Positions 47,232-60,620 are shown, counted from the stretch's first letter. The stretch: DNA of 64,000 nt from Epiperipatus broadwayi (GCA_028023455.1 JAQFVV010013296.1:1-64000); one strand, 5' to 3'. Notes: generated by a model from the sequence alone, not told the origin. Made by a program: numbers and translations.

Positions 47232-50200
47232 AAAGTGTCTACAATGATTTTTTTTAAAATGGTAGAGACAAGCAAATCCACCAGTTCATACTTATCTAAA
47301 AGTATTTGTAATTACACTTTTTGAAATGGTAGAAGGAAGCCAGTCAACGAATTCAGTGTTATGAAAAGTATCAACAATAAATAATTTTAAAATTATGGAA
47401 ATAAGCAAGTCATTTAATTCACGTTTATCTTAAAAGTATCTGCAAGAACTTTTCTTTTTTTTAAATGGAGCAAATCAACTTATTGAAGCTATATGTGAGA
47501 CAAGCAGTCTGAAAATTCAAACTTGAGACATTTATAATTAGTGAAAATAATCGGGTAAGTATGAACTTTCATTAACAGATCTTTTATACTTACTTATTAA
47601 AAGTAAACTTTAATTTATTGGTCAGGGAATTTTTTCTTTTGATACAGAAACATTAAAGGCTTGTTTATCGATAGTTAATTTCAATATCACATAACATAAC
47701 ACAAACACAGTTCAAATCTTTAAACTTAAATTTTCATTATTTTTTAATTTTTTTTATTACATATTGTAATATTGAAATGTTATTTTATTGTTCTTCATTT
47801 GTTATGATAATGGGCAACCTATAAATATATGCATTTATAATGTTTTTTTTATATTTATCTTGTTGCATATTAAAATTGATATAATGTATTTTATTTTCTT
47901 TTGCTCAAGGTTGCAAGAATATTTTTATATATGTGATTTATGTATTAATCTCTAATATAAAGGAACACATTTTAAAAATATATGTTGATTTATCACAGGT
48001 TGTGTGTTCATGTGTAACTGCTTATACAAACACGTCAAAAGAATAGGTTATGCATGATTAGTTTAAATATGGTAAATTTAAAAGCGAGGCTTACATATGA
48101 ATGGAAGTGAAATAAAAGACACAAGTTACATATGCAATTTATTTTTATGATATAATAAGTTAGGAAAGTCTTAATTAAGCATTCAATGAAATATATTTTT
48201 TTAATGTCATTTTAAGCCAGCTTATTTTAAATATCCAAAACAACAAACTTGTATATTAAATTTATTTGGTTAGGCTTATATAAATTTTTGTATTAGTTCT
48301 ATATTTAATTAATGTAATAATAAGCCATTTATCTAATTAGTAAATTTGATTATAAAGAAAGAAAGAAGAATAGTATTAATAAAATATAATTATATATCTT
48401 AATTGTTTTCCAAGTTGTTATTGAAAAATATTGTTGTATTTTTTTGTCTTGATTCTATTGTTTTAAATGATCATCATCATCATTCACAAATATTAAGAAT
48501 CATCAGCACTCGCAAATATTAAGAAAAAATTGATTTACCTTTAAGTATTTAAGGATTATGCTTGATAATGACCAAGTTTTAATAATTATAGGTGTATAAT
48601 AGAAAGCTAATATTATCTTGTGTCCATGAGTTTTGATCATCCTCATCAATGATGGATATCGTATTATTGATTAAAACACTGTTTCAAATGGTACTGTACA
48701 TGAGTCATGATCACCATCATCATTAAATAAATTATAATCAGTAAATCTAATGGTTAACATAATTAATATATTTAGTAAATAAGGGTTTGTAGAAAGTTGA
48801 ACATCATGCATAGAGAGTCATGATGATCAGTCATCATCACTAGTATTATTGAATCCTAGTTTTAACTGTAAAAGTATTTTAGTAAATAACCATAAACTTA
48901 TATAAATGCTAGTGAATGTATTATTTAAATCCCATTTTGACAAAGAATGATTTTAAAAAGTGCCTATGAGTTTATAAAGATAGATTTATTGTTGTGAGTT
49001 CATTATAAAGCTATGGCTGGTATCATCATCATCGCTATTATCATCATCATTATCATCTTTATTTTACGATAAATAATTAAGTTAAGTAACTAGTTTCATG
49101 GCCATCCACTGAAGTAATGGTCTTTACAATGTTTGTTTGGAAGCCATTAATGAGAGTATTTTGCATCATTTCATCAATATATGTAAATGAGCTAGTAATA
49201 TCTATAAGAGTCTTTAATATATAAATCTTGTGATATGAAGATCTTATAATTTTATTGACAAAGATAAAATATAAGAGTATCATTTTTTTTTTCATTAGTC
49301 ATCCAAGTCATGTGTGATAAAAATGTACAGAATGAGTTTGAACTCAGTACACTCTAAACATATATTTATCTAGATTTAAAACAATCTAGTGGCACTCGTG
49401 GGAAAACACAGGTACTTAGCAAAACTGAATAAAGAGTGATTTAATTCTTTTCCAACTTCATAATATTAATTTTATATATTTTTTTTATAAGTTGTCATGA
49501 ATAGCACCAGTGTGTGCGTGTGACTATGAACGGTCTTATATATTTGGAAAGAGGAATGAGATGAATTCTCGGTTAAAAGAACCTTATATATTGGAGTTAA
49601 GCATAAGGCACTCCAGGAATCTCACAATGGGTAATTTTATTCAGTTGCTATATTTAATATTTTTTATTTGATGACAATGGCCAGTATGTTTTATTGTTCA
49701 AATGACTTCCCCAATATCTAAATATTTTAAATCTTTAATGGTGATAGGTTTAATTTTCATTGTTGTTATTTTATGTGTTGAGTAATGAGATAATTTATTT
49801 ATTTCATTATTAGCATGAAAGAATTAATGTTTAGGATAGTTGCAAACAGGCTATAATGTTATATTTATTTAATTAGAAATAGACACCCAGATAAAGCATG
49901 ATATGCATATATTCTTATTTATATGTTAGTGTCATCCTTATTTAATTATAAATTGTATTTTAGCTAACACAGTGAATTCATTTCTCATTTAATTTACTCG
50001 GTTACAAATGATGAACTGCTAGAGCATATCATATATCCTGTTTAGTGTTTAGTTATTGAATTATAGCAACTATCATTTTATCACTCATCTATATATTAAA
50101 CGGTTACAAAAATAGCAGCCTTTTTCATCATCACATTATTTTGTATGCTGTTACAAAGTTTTCTTACTGTTTCAAATGATAGATTATGAACATTTGATAA

Positions 50201-50250
50201 TAATTAATAAGTTCTTCTATTATCTATCTCTATTTTTAATTTCTGTTACA
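47232..50250 (+). repeat. E2 5' LTR, right part
   Basis: It matches 56734-59829, including (ATC)n patches near 48460-48490 and 49022-49065. It ends CTGTTACA, immediately before the primer-binding site. Confidence 0.8.
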
Positions 50251-50252
50251 AA

Positions 50253-50275
50253 TGACACCCCCATGGGGCTCGAAA
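50253..50275 (+). promoter_or_regulatory. Primer-binding site of E2 (tRNA-Lys-like)
   Basis: TGACACCCCCATGGGG followed by CTCGAA starts two bases after the LTR. It equals the complement of the tRNA-Lys(CUU) 3' end (TGGCGCCCAACGTGGG, then GCTCGAA) with a few substitutions. The match reaches into the T arm. Confidence 0.6.
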
Positions 50276-53200
50276 TAAGCCAAATAAGGGCTTGAAATAT
50301 GCCACATACCTGAGAGATGTGTAGTATATAATGATGACAGATGTATAGTTTAAAAAAAAAATTTTTTTTGTGTGTAATTTTTTTTATATTATTATATACA
50401 AATATTTTGGCCTTATGTTTAGATGATGATGATTACTATTATTGCATTTTTGATGATGATAAATAAATACAGCCATTAAACAGCTTAGTTTCAATTTTAA
50501 AATATAAAGATATCACAACTTATAATGTGTTAAAATTAATAGTACTGTTTTTTAAATATTTTACTTATCAGTGAAATATAGCATTGCTGCTAGATAAGCA
50601 TAGAAATATTAATAGCCTTGAATTGTAGAATTATAATTTTTTTTCATATTTGAAAAGTTTGTGTTATAGAAAATCTATGATTTTGGAGGTTGGATTGCAT
50701 ATTTGAATGTTGGAGTTTGGTTGGTTGTGTTACAATTTTGATGATGGATGAAGAATTTTTGTCATTGCCTTGAGGATGTGATGTATTCATGCCACTGGTG
50801 ATTGATTCATCTCATTCACTGCTCCAACCCAGATTATAATATCAGTTATTAATTATGATGAAGCAGTTAACAGTAGGGCTGCCATGATTTTGCCTCTAAG
50901 ACTCCAGAGAGAGCAAGACATAGTTTTTTCTGATACATAATATTTCGCCTCTAGGACTCCAAAGAGAGCAAGGTAGTATTTTTTTTACTGATATATATAT
51001 ATATAATAGTTGCCTCTGAGACTTTAAAGATAAGCAAGGCAGTATTGTATGAATTAAAGCCCCTATGACTTGGACGCAAGCAGGGCAATGCAACAGTGTT
51101 TGCAATAAACCATTATAGGTTGTAGTAGCTTAGAGTAATTGAATTGGGGTGATCATCTGAGTGTTCATGGAGCATTGTGTGCTTTAAGTGCAGTGATTGA
51201 ATTCTTTTATCTATCTCATGATTGTGAATTGCTAATCATTATTTTGGCTGTCAGTATCTGTCAGTTCTTTGGAAGGGTACATGAGTATATTTTAAGCACT
51301 ATGGTATTTGAATACCATGCCACACACTGGGAAGACATTTTTAACATTATATCCACAATCTTTTTAAAAGAACTTAGTGTGTGTAAGTAGTTATTACTTT
51401 AAGCTTCGAGCACGTATATTTATGAGCAAAGGCTGAAGCCCCTCTCAAGTGCCAATCTTATCCATTTAATAAGAATTATACATCTCGAAAGCGCAAATAA
51501 AAGTTCCAATGGATACTCTTTGGGTATTTTGTCCTAACTAGGTCAATCTCTAGGGTCTGAGAAAACAATGTTTATCGGGAGAACAAAGCCATGGAGAATC
51601 TCATTAAGAGATGCCTTCTATCTCTAACTATAATTTCTATCTAAATTCAATCCTATTACAATAGCCCATCAGTCAACAGAAACCCAGAATGTAAATAATA
51701 TATATAAGTGGTAATTAATTCTAAGATTTATTAGCATGTGCACACATATATTAATATCTTAAACATATAATTCATTTATTCCATTACATATACATATATA
51801 ATTCATACACATATTATTGAACGCGTGTGATTACACGTCAGAGTTGCATTTTCTTAAACAATTTAATAAATTATTAATTTACTTTATTTAAATTGAAATA
51901 ACACATGTTTCTTTAGCCATTATTAAATGTTCATTTAAGGCAGATTAAGAAAAGATCAAAGTTACCTCTTAAGAGCGAATGTTCACGTGGCTGAGGCTAA
52001 TAATCTGTAAGCTTACAGCATAGAGAAGATGTTGGTTTTAATGAAAAGTTGCTGGTCCGAATGATGATGATAAGCTCTGAAATATTCATGACTAAAACAA
52101 TCCCTATTAAAATTTAAGTAGATGAGTTTGGCTTGATTGTGAGAGGCTCTGGTTGTTAGAGTTCCGTGGCCATTACGCTTGGTTGACTAAACAGCAAATC
52201 CATAAATAAAGTTCAGGTGGGTTCCACAATATCTGTCCATTGAGCGGTCTGACAAACCTAGATGATTATTCTATCCCCACATATAGACGGAGTACATTAT
52301 GAATAAAAATTTAATTAATAATTAGGTTGATCAGTTTATATGTTTTTTCCGCTTCTCTCTATCACTTCACTGCTTTTCTAATTTTTAAAATCACTACTAA
52401 AATCCAAGAACAAAAATAGTTCTATTCATTAGTGGTCTTTAACTTTACTATTCCTTTCTATTTTTACACTGATGGTCCGATCTCAAGAATGCTTTTTCTT
52501 TCATTGTTCTAAAAATATGCTCGACCAGTTCTAAGAATTCCGGTGGACAGTCATTAACTGGAACTGCCCGTGACACAACTTTCAACTCTATTGATTATTT
52601 TCCAGCCTTATATGTTTAATAGGATTTGATTAAGAAACACATGTTATCATTGGCATCTAAATCTATCTTACGATATTAATAACGAAATATCTATTTAAAA
52701 CACAAATGAATAAAAAAAAATAACGCAACTCTACATATAATTGCTTCTCTACATTCTCACATATAAGTATATTAGTAATTTTCACCCATTATATTAACAC
52801 ATACATCGAATATATATATATATTCATACCTTTAATTGATTAATGTACTCATTCATACTTTTGTGTAACAGGGTTCGAATGACTATTGTAAATTTTTACT
52901 GCTTCGATCTATTTACTCGCAACATCACTGGCAATTAAACCCGTATTCGAACCCAGCTACTGTTACAATATATATGGCTTGAGGTATGAACTCTTTTATA
53001 AATATAGGCACATGTTATATAAGTAATTTTTTTTGTCCTAGTGTATTAAAATAGGGCATAGAGAGAGTTAAGTTTTATAAACGCATTAAAAAACTAGACA
53101 AATGATGGCATAAAAAGGGCATACTTATACAGAGATGGCTTTTTCTTAAATAAATGTTTTTTTAATAGGGGCTATGACCTCATACTTTATTAATCAGATA

Positions 53201-53455
53201 TAAGTAAAAATGAGTGATGATGGAGGTTAAGTTAATTAAAGGCACTTAAGATATAGATAGATGGATGAGGAGAATTATGGCTGAAAAAAAGTGGTTGGAA
53301 ATTATAAAGTATATGGGTGGATAGATAAAAGTGTTTAACTCTGGATGTATAGGAAATCAGGAAGCAGAACAGAATAGAGCAGAACAGAATAAAGCAGAAC
53401 ATAATCAGTAATATAAATATTTTATAAGTTTATAAATAAGTATAAAAATATTAAG
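50276..53455 (+). other. E2 leader, non-coding
   Basis: This is about 3.2 kb between PBS and gag without recognisable protein. It contains four imperfect tandem units at 50891-51105. A slightly GC-richer block (about 51395-52975) ends CTGTTACA before AT repeats and may be another LTR remnant. A 16-bp inverted repeat lies at 52865-52966, and a short GCAGAACA-type tandem repeat at about 53363-53406. The 83-codon frame at 51139 has no protein character. Confidence 0.45.
50891..51105 (+). repeat. Four imperfect tandem units of about 50-60 bp
   Basis: Each unit begins near GCCTCTNNGACT (GCCCCT in the last), then an AGCAAG/AGCAGG motif, then a T-rich tail. They start near 50891, 50944, 51010 and 51058. 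Units differ in the length of the T/TA stretch. Confidence 0.6.
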
Positions 53456-55100
53456 ATGGAACAAGAAAAAGAAGTAATTATTGAAGGAGTGAAGGAGATA
53501 GAGAAGCAAGACCCTCCATAGTGGTTGCAAATTATAATGGTACAATTTAAAGAAATGAAACAGAGATTTGATCAGCAATCACAAGCGATAAATCAAATGA
53601 ATCAGAAATTTGATACTAAACTAGATCAACAATCTTAAGAGATGAAGGAAATGAAAAAAGAGATAAATCAGAAATTTGATCAACAATCTCAAAGATTAGA
53701 TAATAAACTAGACCAACAAGCTCAGGAAATGAATCTTGGTATAAGTCAACAATCTAAAAAAATCGAGAATATTAAAATAGAATTAAAAAACAAATGGCAA
53801 GAGTTCGATGACAGATGTGAAATTTGATCAACAATCTCAAAGATTAGATAATAAACTAGACCAACAAGCTCAGGAAATGAAGCAAGATATAAGTCAACAA
53901 TCTAAAAAAATCGAGAATATTGAAATAGAATAATAAAACAAATGGCAAGAGTTCGATGACAGATGTGACATAAGATATAAAGAACTTGCCAATAAATTGA
54001 CAACAAGTCAAAAAAGTTGGGAGAAAAGTTTTACTGTTGTAAAGAAAGAGTTAGTAGCTGTACAAGAGGGATATAGGAAAATGGTCAACAAAAATGAAAG
54101 CCTTAAATTAGCTGAGAATAATTTCAAAGAAGGTATTAGCAGTGAGATTAATACTTTAAAATTAGAGGTAGCTGCTGTACAAAAACAGTTAAAAGTAGAA
54201 TATAAAGATCTAGGGAAAAAGCAGGGTAAATCAGATCATGAGCTAAAGAAAGTACAGAAAGAGGTACAGAGTATAGGTGAGAAAATGGCAGGGACCACAA
54301 GGGAAGAGATAGAAGGTCTAAAAAAAGACCTAAACCATAAATTATTAATATTGATGGAAGACAAACTAACTGAAATAGAAGAAACACAAGTGAAGGGAAC
54401 ATTTAGCAGTGGGTCATGTAGAATACCACAAAGTTTAGGGCCAGATATATACAAAAATAATGCTATAGGAATAGAAAGTGGGCAGATAGTAGAGAAGGGT
54501 CCCAGAAGGACAGAGGAAGAGGAAGATAGTTTAATAAATGAGGGAAGAAGTAGCCATATAACTAAATATATTCAAGTGAAAGTTTTTAGGGGTGAATATG
54601 GGGAAATCCCATAGAATATTTGAATGGTCTTGATGAACTGTTTCTTTGAGTTGACTAAATGACTGAGAAAAATTGGCAAATGCAAGCAACCACATTCATG
54701 CCTCAGCAAAAAGTTGGTGACATGCACTCTTTTATAGACCCGAAACATATGGGGACTTTAAGAGTATGCTACTTCAGACATTCTGGAGTGAAGAGAAGCA
54801 GGATAGTCGGAAGTACAAAATTAGCCAGCAAAAATATACCCCTAGAGAAGGAACTTATACTTAGTTCTTCCACAGTCAGGCTGCTACTTTAAAAATGCTT
54901 ACAGCATGTCCCTTATCTGAGCCAGAAATCATTAGGATAACCAGAAGGAACTTTCCCAAACAGATAGAGCAGACTCTAATAGCTGCTGTGTACTCCCCAA
55001 TAAGAGTGCCAGACCTGTTAGATGCCCTGGGAGTTACAGAAAGGCTGAAGGTTATTCTAGGATAAAGGAGAGATAGTTATAAAATCTCCATTATAAGGAT
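53456..55100 (+). pseudogene. E2 gag, coiled coil with 148-bp duplication, capsid-like end
   Basis: The start is ATG at 53456. The N-terminal part is a Q/D/K-rich coiled coil (FDQQSQ, KLDQQAQEM) with in-frame stops at about 53519 and 53636. A 148-bp tandem duplication (53671-53818 and 53819-53966) shifts the frame by one, and the coil then continues in the new frame (53997-54614). The capsid-like part has VKVFRGEYGE, EYLNGLDELF, TFWSEE and PLSEPEIIRITRRNF, all matching E1 gag, but is spread over three frames. No zinc knuckle or protease follows. The protein would form the particle shell. This copy is dead. Confidence 0.7.
53671..53966 (+). repeat. 148-bp tandem duplication in E2 gag
   Basis: GAAATTTGATCAACAATCTC begins at 53671 and again at 53819. 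Both copies end in GATGACAGATGTGA. The length is 49 codons plus one base, which explains the frame change in gag. Confidence 0.85.
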
Positions 55101-55424
55101 TGTGAATAATCAGTTAGGCTGACACTATCCCACAAAACCTAGTAAACCAAATATAAGTAGGCCTGGGAATAACTCCAATGATCTAAGTGCAAATTGTAGA
55201 CCATGATCAATGAAAATAAAAATCCAATAGCAAGTTGTTCTGAAATCAATAAGTTATGATGCATGTAGAACACTTGTTTAATAGTTCATGAGGATAGTCA
55301 TCAATAATAGACTGTAGTCAAACTTGTATTAATAGAAAAAAACAAATGTATATATTAAGTATTTAGTTAGTAGTTTAAGGAAGATAGTGTCATGAGAGAC
55401 TATTAAAAAAAATTTTTTTTTGTT

Positions 55425-55439
55425 TGGGAGTGAGGCAAA
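55425..55439 (+). promoter_or_regulatory. Polypurine tract of E2
   Basis: GGGAGTGAGGCAAA ends exactly at the start of the 3' LTR, as expected for the plus-strand primer. Confidence 0.6.
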
Positions 55440-58400
55440 TGTATGTATATGTCCTAATTTCACTAGCATGTATATTATTTAATTAAAAAAAATTTCTTTT
55501 ATATATATAGATTTATGTGTGTATTTATTGTTTATTATAGTTTATAAATGGTTAATAAATAAGCAGTTGTAGAGAGAGAAGGTAATAAGAAACAATATTT
55601 AATATAGGGATTTATTATATTTCATTAAATGAGGTTTGAAATTATTTAGCTATATTCTTATTAAAGAAGGCAGATCAGAAAGAAAGTGTAAAATAAAGCG
55701 ATCAAGATTAGTAGATTAGGATATGAAAATGTACACATGTGAGTATGAATGTTTAAACATAAAACACTTTTATACAAATCTTTTAATGACTAAGATTGCA
55801 GGCTTTGTTGTTTTTGTATTATCTAGATTGTAGATATCTGGAGAGGGAAGTCATTCTTAGATGAGATAAATGTAACAATTAATCCTAAGTTTTTATTAAT
55901 TGTGACAGACCATCAAACTTGTGAAGCTTTGATCTTTATCTCAAGATAAGATTTCCAGGTGGTCTCTTTCTTTGATCAAAGATTCACAATATAAACGAAT
56001 GAAACAATATTTAGTGGTCAGTTTTTTTTAATGCTGGGAAAAAGAGATGTGGCTGTCAGTTTTTTTAATATTATTACAGAAGAGATGTAGTGATCAGTTT
56101 TTTTTCATGTTATTAGGGAAGAGATGTGATCAGTTTATTCATTATTATTAGACAGAAATGTAGTGATTGAGTTTGTGAAAATCAAGGGAAATGGACAGTT
56201 TGCATTTTTTTTTCAAAAGAGAGTGAGCGATTGATTTTTTTCACTCTTTTAAAATTGAGGAAGGAGTAAAATGACTTGTTTTAAAGTCAGTATAGATGAA
56301 GATGTGCATATATATAAGTAATTTCCAGCAGTATTAAAAAATGGAACAAAATTGAATTTATTGGAAGAAGTTATTGACAATTCTATAATATGATATTGAT
56401 ATACTTTGCTGTGTATAATACAATGAATGTGCATCACTAAAGCCACTTTTTCTGCTTTATGAAATCTGACATCTATGGGTTAACTCAGTAATCTATCCAT
56501 GGACTTATACCAAAAGTCCTTTATAACCAACAGAATGATAGAGTTTAAAGCCAACCACACAAGCCATTTGAAATGCTTCTTTTCTGGCTCCTGGCCTATT
56601 ATGGGTTTATTCTCTTTGAATGGAGGGAGAAAGGGAAAGAGGAGAAAAGAAAAGGAAATTGTAAAAAATTTTATAACTAGGTTTGATCAAGCTATCAATC
56701 AAATTTTTGTTAAAGTTTTCCTCATAGTCATCTAAAGTGTCTACAATAATTTTTTTTGAAAATGGTAGAGACAAGCAAATCCACCAGTTCATACTTATCT
56801 AAAAGTATTTGTAATAACTCTTTTTGAAATGGTAGAAGCAAGCCAGTCAACAAATTCAGCGTTATCAAAAGTATCAACAATAAATAATTTTAAAATTGTG
56901 GAAATAAGCAAGTCAATTAATTCATATTTATTTGAAAAGTATCTGCAAAAACTTTTCTTTTTTTTAAATGGAGCAAATCAACTTATTGAAGCTATATGTG
57001 AGACAAACAGTCTGAAAATTCAAACTTGAGACATTTATAAAAAGTGAAAATAATTGGATAACTATGAACTTTCATTAACAGATCTTTTATTCTTACTTAT
57101 TAAAAGTAAACCTTAATTTATTGGTCAGGGCATTTTTTCTTTTGATACAGAAACATTAAATGCTTATTTATTGATAGTTATTCTCAATATCACATAACAC
57201 AACACAAACACTGTTCAAATCTTTAAACTTAAATTTTCATTATTTTTTATTTTTTTTATTATATATTGTAATATTGAAATATTTTTTTTATTGTTCTTCA
57301 TTTGTTATGATAATGAGCAACCTATAAATATATGCATTTATAATGTTTTTTTTTATATTTATCTTGTTGCATATTAAAATTGATATAATGTATTTTATTT
57401 TATTTTGCTCAAGATTGCAAGAATATTTTTTATATATGTGATTTATGTATTAATCTCTAATATAGAGAAACACATTTTAAAAATATATGTTGACATATCA
57501 CAGGGTGTGTGTGCATGTGTATCTGCTTATACAAACACATCAAAAGAATAGGGTATGCATGATTAGTTTAAATATGGTAAATTTAAAAGCAAGGCTTACA
57601 TATGAATGGAAATAAGTTAGGAAAGTCTTAAGTAAACATTCAATGAAATATATTTTTTTAATGTCATTTTAAGCCAGCTTATTTTAAATATCCAAAATGA
57701 CAAACTTGTATATTAAATTTATTTGGTTAGGCTTATATACATTTTTGTAGTAGTTCTATATTTAATTAATGTAATAATAAGCCATTTATCTAATTAGTTA
57801 ATTTGATTATAAAGAAAGAAAGAAAGAAGAATAGTATTAATAAAATATAATTATATATCTTAATTGGTTTCCGAGTTGTTATTGAAAAATATTGTTGTAT
57901 TTTTTTTGTCTTGATTCTATTGTTTTAAATGATCATCATCATCATTCACAGATATTAAGAATCATCAGCACTCACAAATATTAAGAAAAAATTGATTTAC
58001 CTTTAAGTATTTAAGGATTATGCTTGATAATGACCAAGTTTTAATAATTATAGGTGTATAATAGAAAGCTAAAATTATGTTGTGTCCATGAGTTTTGATC
58101 ATCCTCATCAATGATGAATATCGTATTGATTAAAACACTGTTTCAAATGGTACTGTACATGAGTCATGATCACCATCATCATTAAATAAATTATAATCAG
58201 TAAATCTAATGTTTAACATAATTAATATATTTAGTAAATAAGGGTTTGTAGAAAGTTGAATATCATGCATAGAGATTCGTGATGATCAGTCATCATCACT
58301 AGTATTATTGAATCCTAGTTTTAACTATAAAAGCATTTTAGTAAATAACCATAAACTTATATAAATGCTAATGAATGTATTATTTAAATCCCATTTTGAC

Positions 58401-59826
58401 AAAGAATGGTTTTAAAAAGTGCCTATTGAATCCTAGTTTTAACTATAAAAGTATTTTAGTAAATAACCATAAACTTATATAAATGCTAATGAATGTATTA
58501 TTTAAATCCCATTTTGACAAAGAATGATTTTAAAAAGTGCCTATGAGTTTATAAAGATAGATTCATTGTTGTGAGTTCATTATAAAGCTATGGCTGGTAT
58601 CATCATCTTCGCTATTATCATCATCATCATCTTTATATTATGATAAATAATTAAGTAACTAGTTTCATGGCCATCCACTTAAGTAATGGTCTTCACGATG
58701 TTTGTTTGAAGCCATTAATGAGAGTATTTTGCATCTGTTCATCATATACATGAATGAGCTAGTAATATCTATAAGAGTCTTTAATATATAAATCTTGTGA
58801 TATGGGGATCTTATAATTTTATTGACAAAGATAAAATATAAGAATGTCATTTTTTTTTTTTTTCATTAGTCATCCAAGTCATGTGTGATAAAAATGTACA
58901 GAATGAGTTTGAACTCAGTACACTCTAAACATATATTTATCTAGATTTAAAACAATCTAGTGTCATTCGTGGGAAAACACAGGTACTTAGCTAAACTGAA
59001 TAGAGTGATTTAATCCTTTTCCAACTTCATAATATTAATTTTATATGATTTTTTTTTTTAAGTTATCATCAATAGCACCAGTGTGTGTGTGTGTGTGTCT
59101 ATGAATGGTCTTATATATTTGGAAAGAGAAATGAGAAGGATTCTCAGTTAAAAGAACCTATTATTGGAGTTAAGCATAAGGCACTCCAGGAATCTCACAA
59201 TGGGTAATTTTATTCAGTTGCTATATTTAATATTATTTTATTTGATGACAAGGGCCAGTATGTTTTATTGTTCAAATGACTTCCCCAATATCTAAATATT
59301 TTAAATCCTTAATGATGATAGTTTTAATTTTTATTGTTGTTATTTTATGTGTTGAGTAATGAGATAATTTATTTATTTCATTATTAGCATGACAGAATTA
59401 TTGTTTAGGATAGTTACAAATGGGCTATAATGTTATATTTAATTAATTAGAAATAGACACCCAGATAGAGCATGATAGGCATATATTCTTATTTATATTG
59501 TTAGCATCATCCTTATTTAATTATAAATTGTATTTTAGCTAACACAGTGAATTCATTTCTCATTTAATTTACTCCGTTACAAATGATGAACTGCTAGAGC
59601 ATATCATATATCCTGTTTAGTGTTTAGTTATTGAATTATAGCAACTATCATTTTATCACTCATCTATATATTAAACGTTTACAAAAATAGAAGCCTTTTT
59701 CATCATCACATTATTTTGTATGCTGTTGCAAAGTTTTCTTACTATTTCAAATGATAGATTATAAACATTTGATAATAATTAATAAGTTCTTCTATTATCT
59801 ATCTATCTCTATTTTTAATTTCTGTT

Positions 59827-59829
<3 letters not shown>
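55440..59829 (+). repeat. E2 3' LTR, about 4.4 kb, intact
   Basis: It is a full copy from TGTATGTATATG to CTGTTACA. It carries a 118-bp tandem duplication (58311-58428 and 58429-58546) that the 5' LTR lacks, so this arose after insertion. It is non-coding. A TATATATAAG at about 56308 is a possible promoter element. Confidence 0.8.
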
Positions 59830-59866
<37 letters not shown>

Positions 59867-59907
59867 AATGGTATGCACCCTCTCAACAAAATAAGTTAAG
59901 GTAGTCG

Positions 59908-59943
<36 letters not shown>
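59830..59943. repeat. Two (AT)n arrays with a 49-bp unique segment between
   Basis: AT arrays lie at 59830-59863 and about 59912-59943. The segment between begins TGTAATGGTATG, like the E3 LTR start, and ends GCATCA. It may be the remains of another insertion in the same AT tract. Confidence 0.6.
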
Positions 59944-59946
<3 letters not shown>

Positions 59947-60473
59947 TGGAATAAAATGATTGCACAAAATATCACTCAATTAGTCATTTCATACACATGT
60001 AATTAAGATTTAGATCCTTAGGCAGGAGTTTAATATCAATGATCTAGTATACTTGAAATTATGAACTATGCATGCAGAGCATCTTATATTATACATGTTA
60101 TATGAAAGAATATTAACTTTATTGTCAACATTAAGATTATAAATTATTAATCTACATCACACACTCAGTTCTCTATAAAGAGACAAAGATGAGATCTGCC
60201 AGAAAAAATACATTTACATAAATTACAACAGTTAAAATATGATCCAAAAGATGTAACTTGGAACAAAGTCATCAGGTCACAATGATGATATATATTTCTT
60301 AATAAATTTGTCTGCAATTTAATGCACATTTATAAATTATATACATCCATAAAATGTCATTATATAAGTATATTCTATAGCATGTAGTGTATTAGCCATC
60401 ATTCATCAGACTTTTTCTGTAGCATACAGATTACATTAATAATATAAACAGTGGGTATGCATCATTATTTAAT
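59944..60473. other. AT-rich spacer
   Basis: No gene or repeat is recognised. Confidence 0.4.
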
Positions 60474-60620
60474 ATAGGAGCAAGAATATCACAGCTACAT
60501 CTATATTTATTAAACATAGGAACATGAATATCATAGCTGCATCTATATACTCAAGACAGAACAATATAACAGGAATATCATAGCTGCATCTATATATTCA
60601 AGACAGAACAATATAAAACA
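60474..60620 (+). repeat. Three tandem units of about 45-53 bp
   Basis: Repeats of GAATATCATAGCTGCATCTA, with the tail ACAGAACAATATAA in the last two units, start near 60480, 60525 and 60573. It is minisatellite-like. Confidence 0.65.

Larger units (their letters stand above)
39581..59829 (+). mobile_element. Ty3/gypsy-type element E2, giant LTRs, gag only
   Basis: The sequence from 39581 (TGTATGTATATG) recurs from 55440. The two copies run in parallel for about 4.3 kb and both end CTGTTACA (50250 and 59829). The first copy is split by a nested E3 element (40818-47226). The interior (50251-55439) has a PBS, a long leader, a broken gag and a PPT, but no protease, RT or integrase. The outer flanks are ATAT on both sides. 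Gag is homologous to that of E1. The element looks like a non-autonomous derivative needing enzymes from another copy. Confidence 0.8.
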
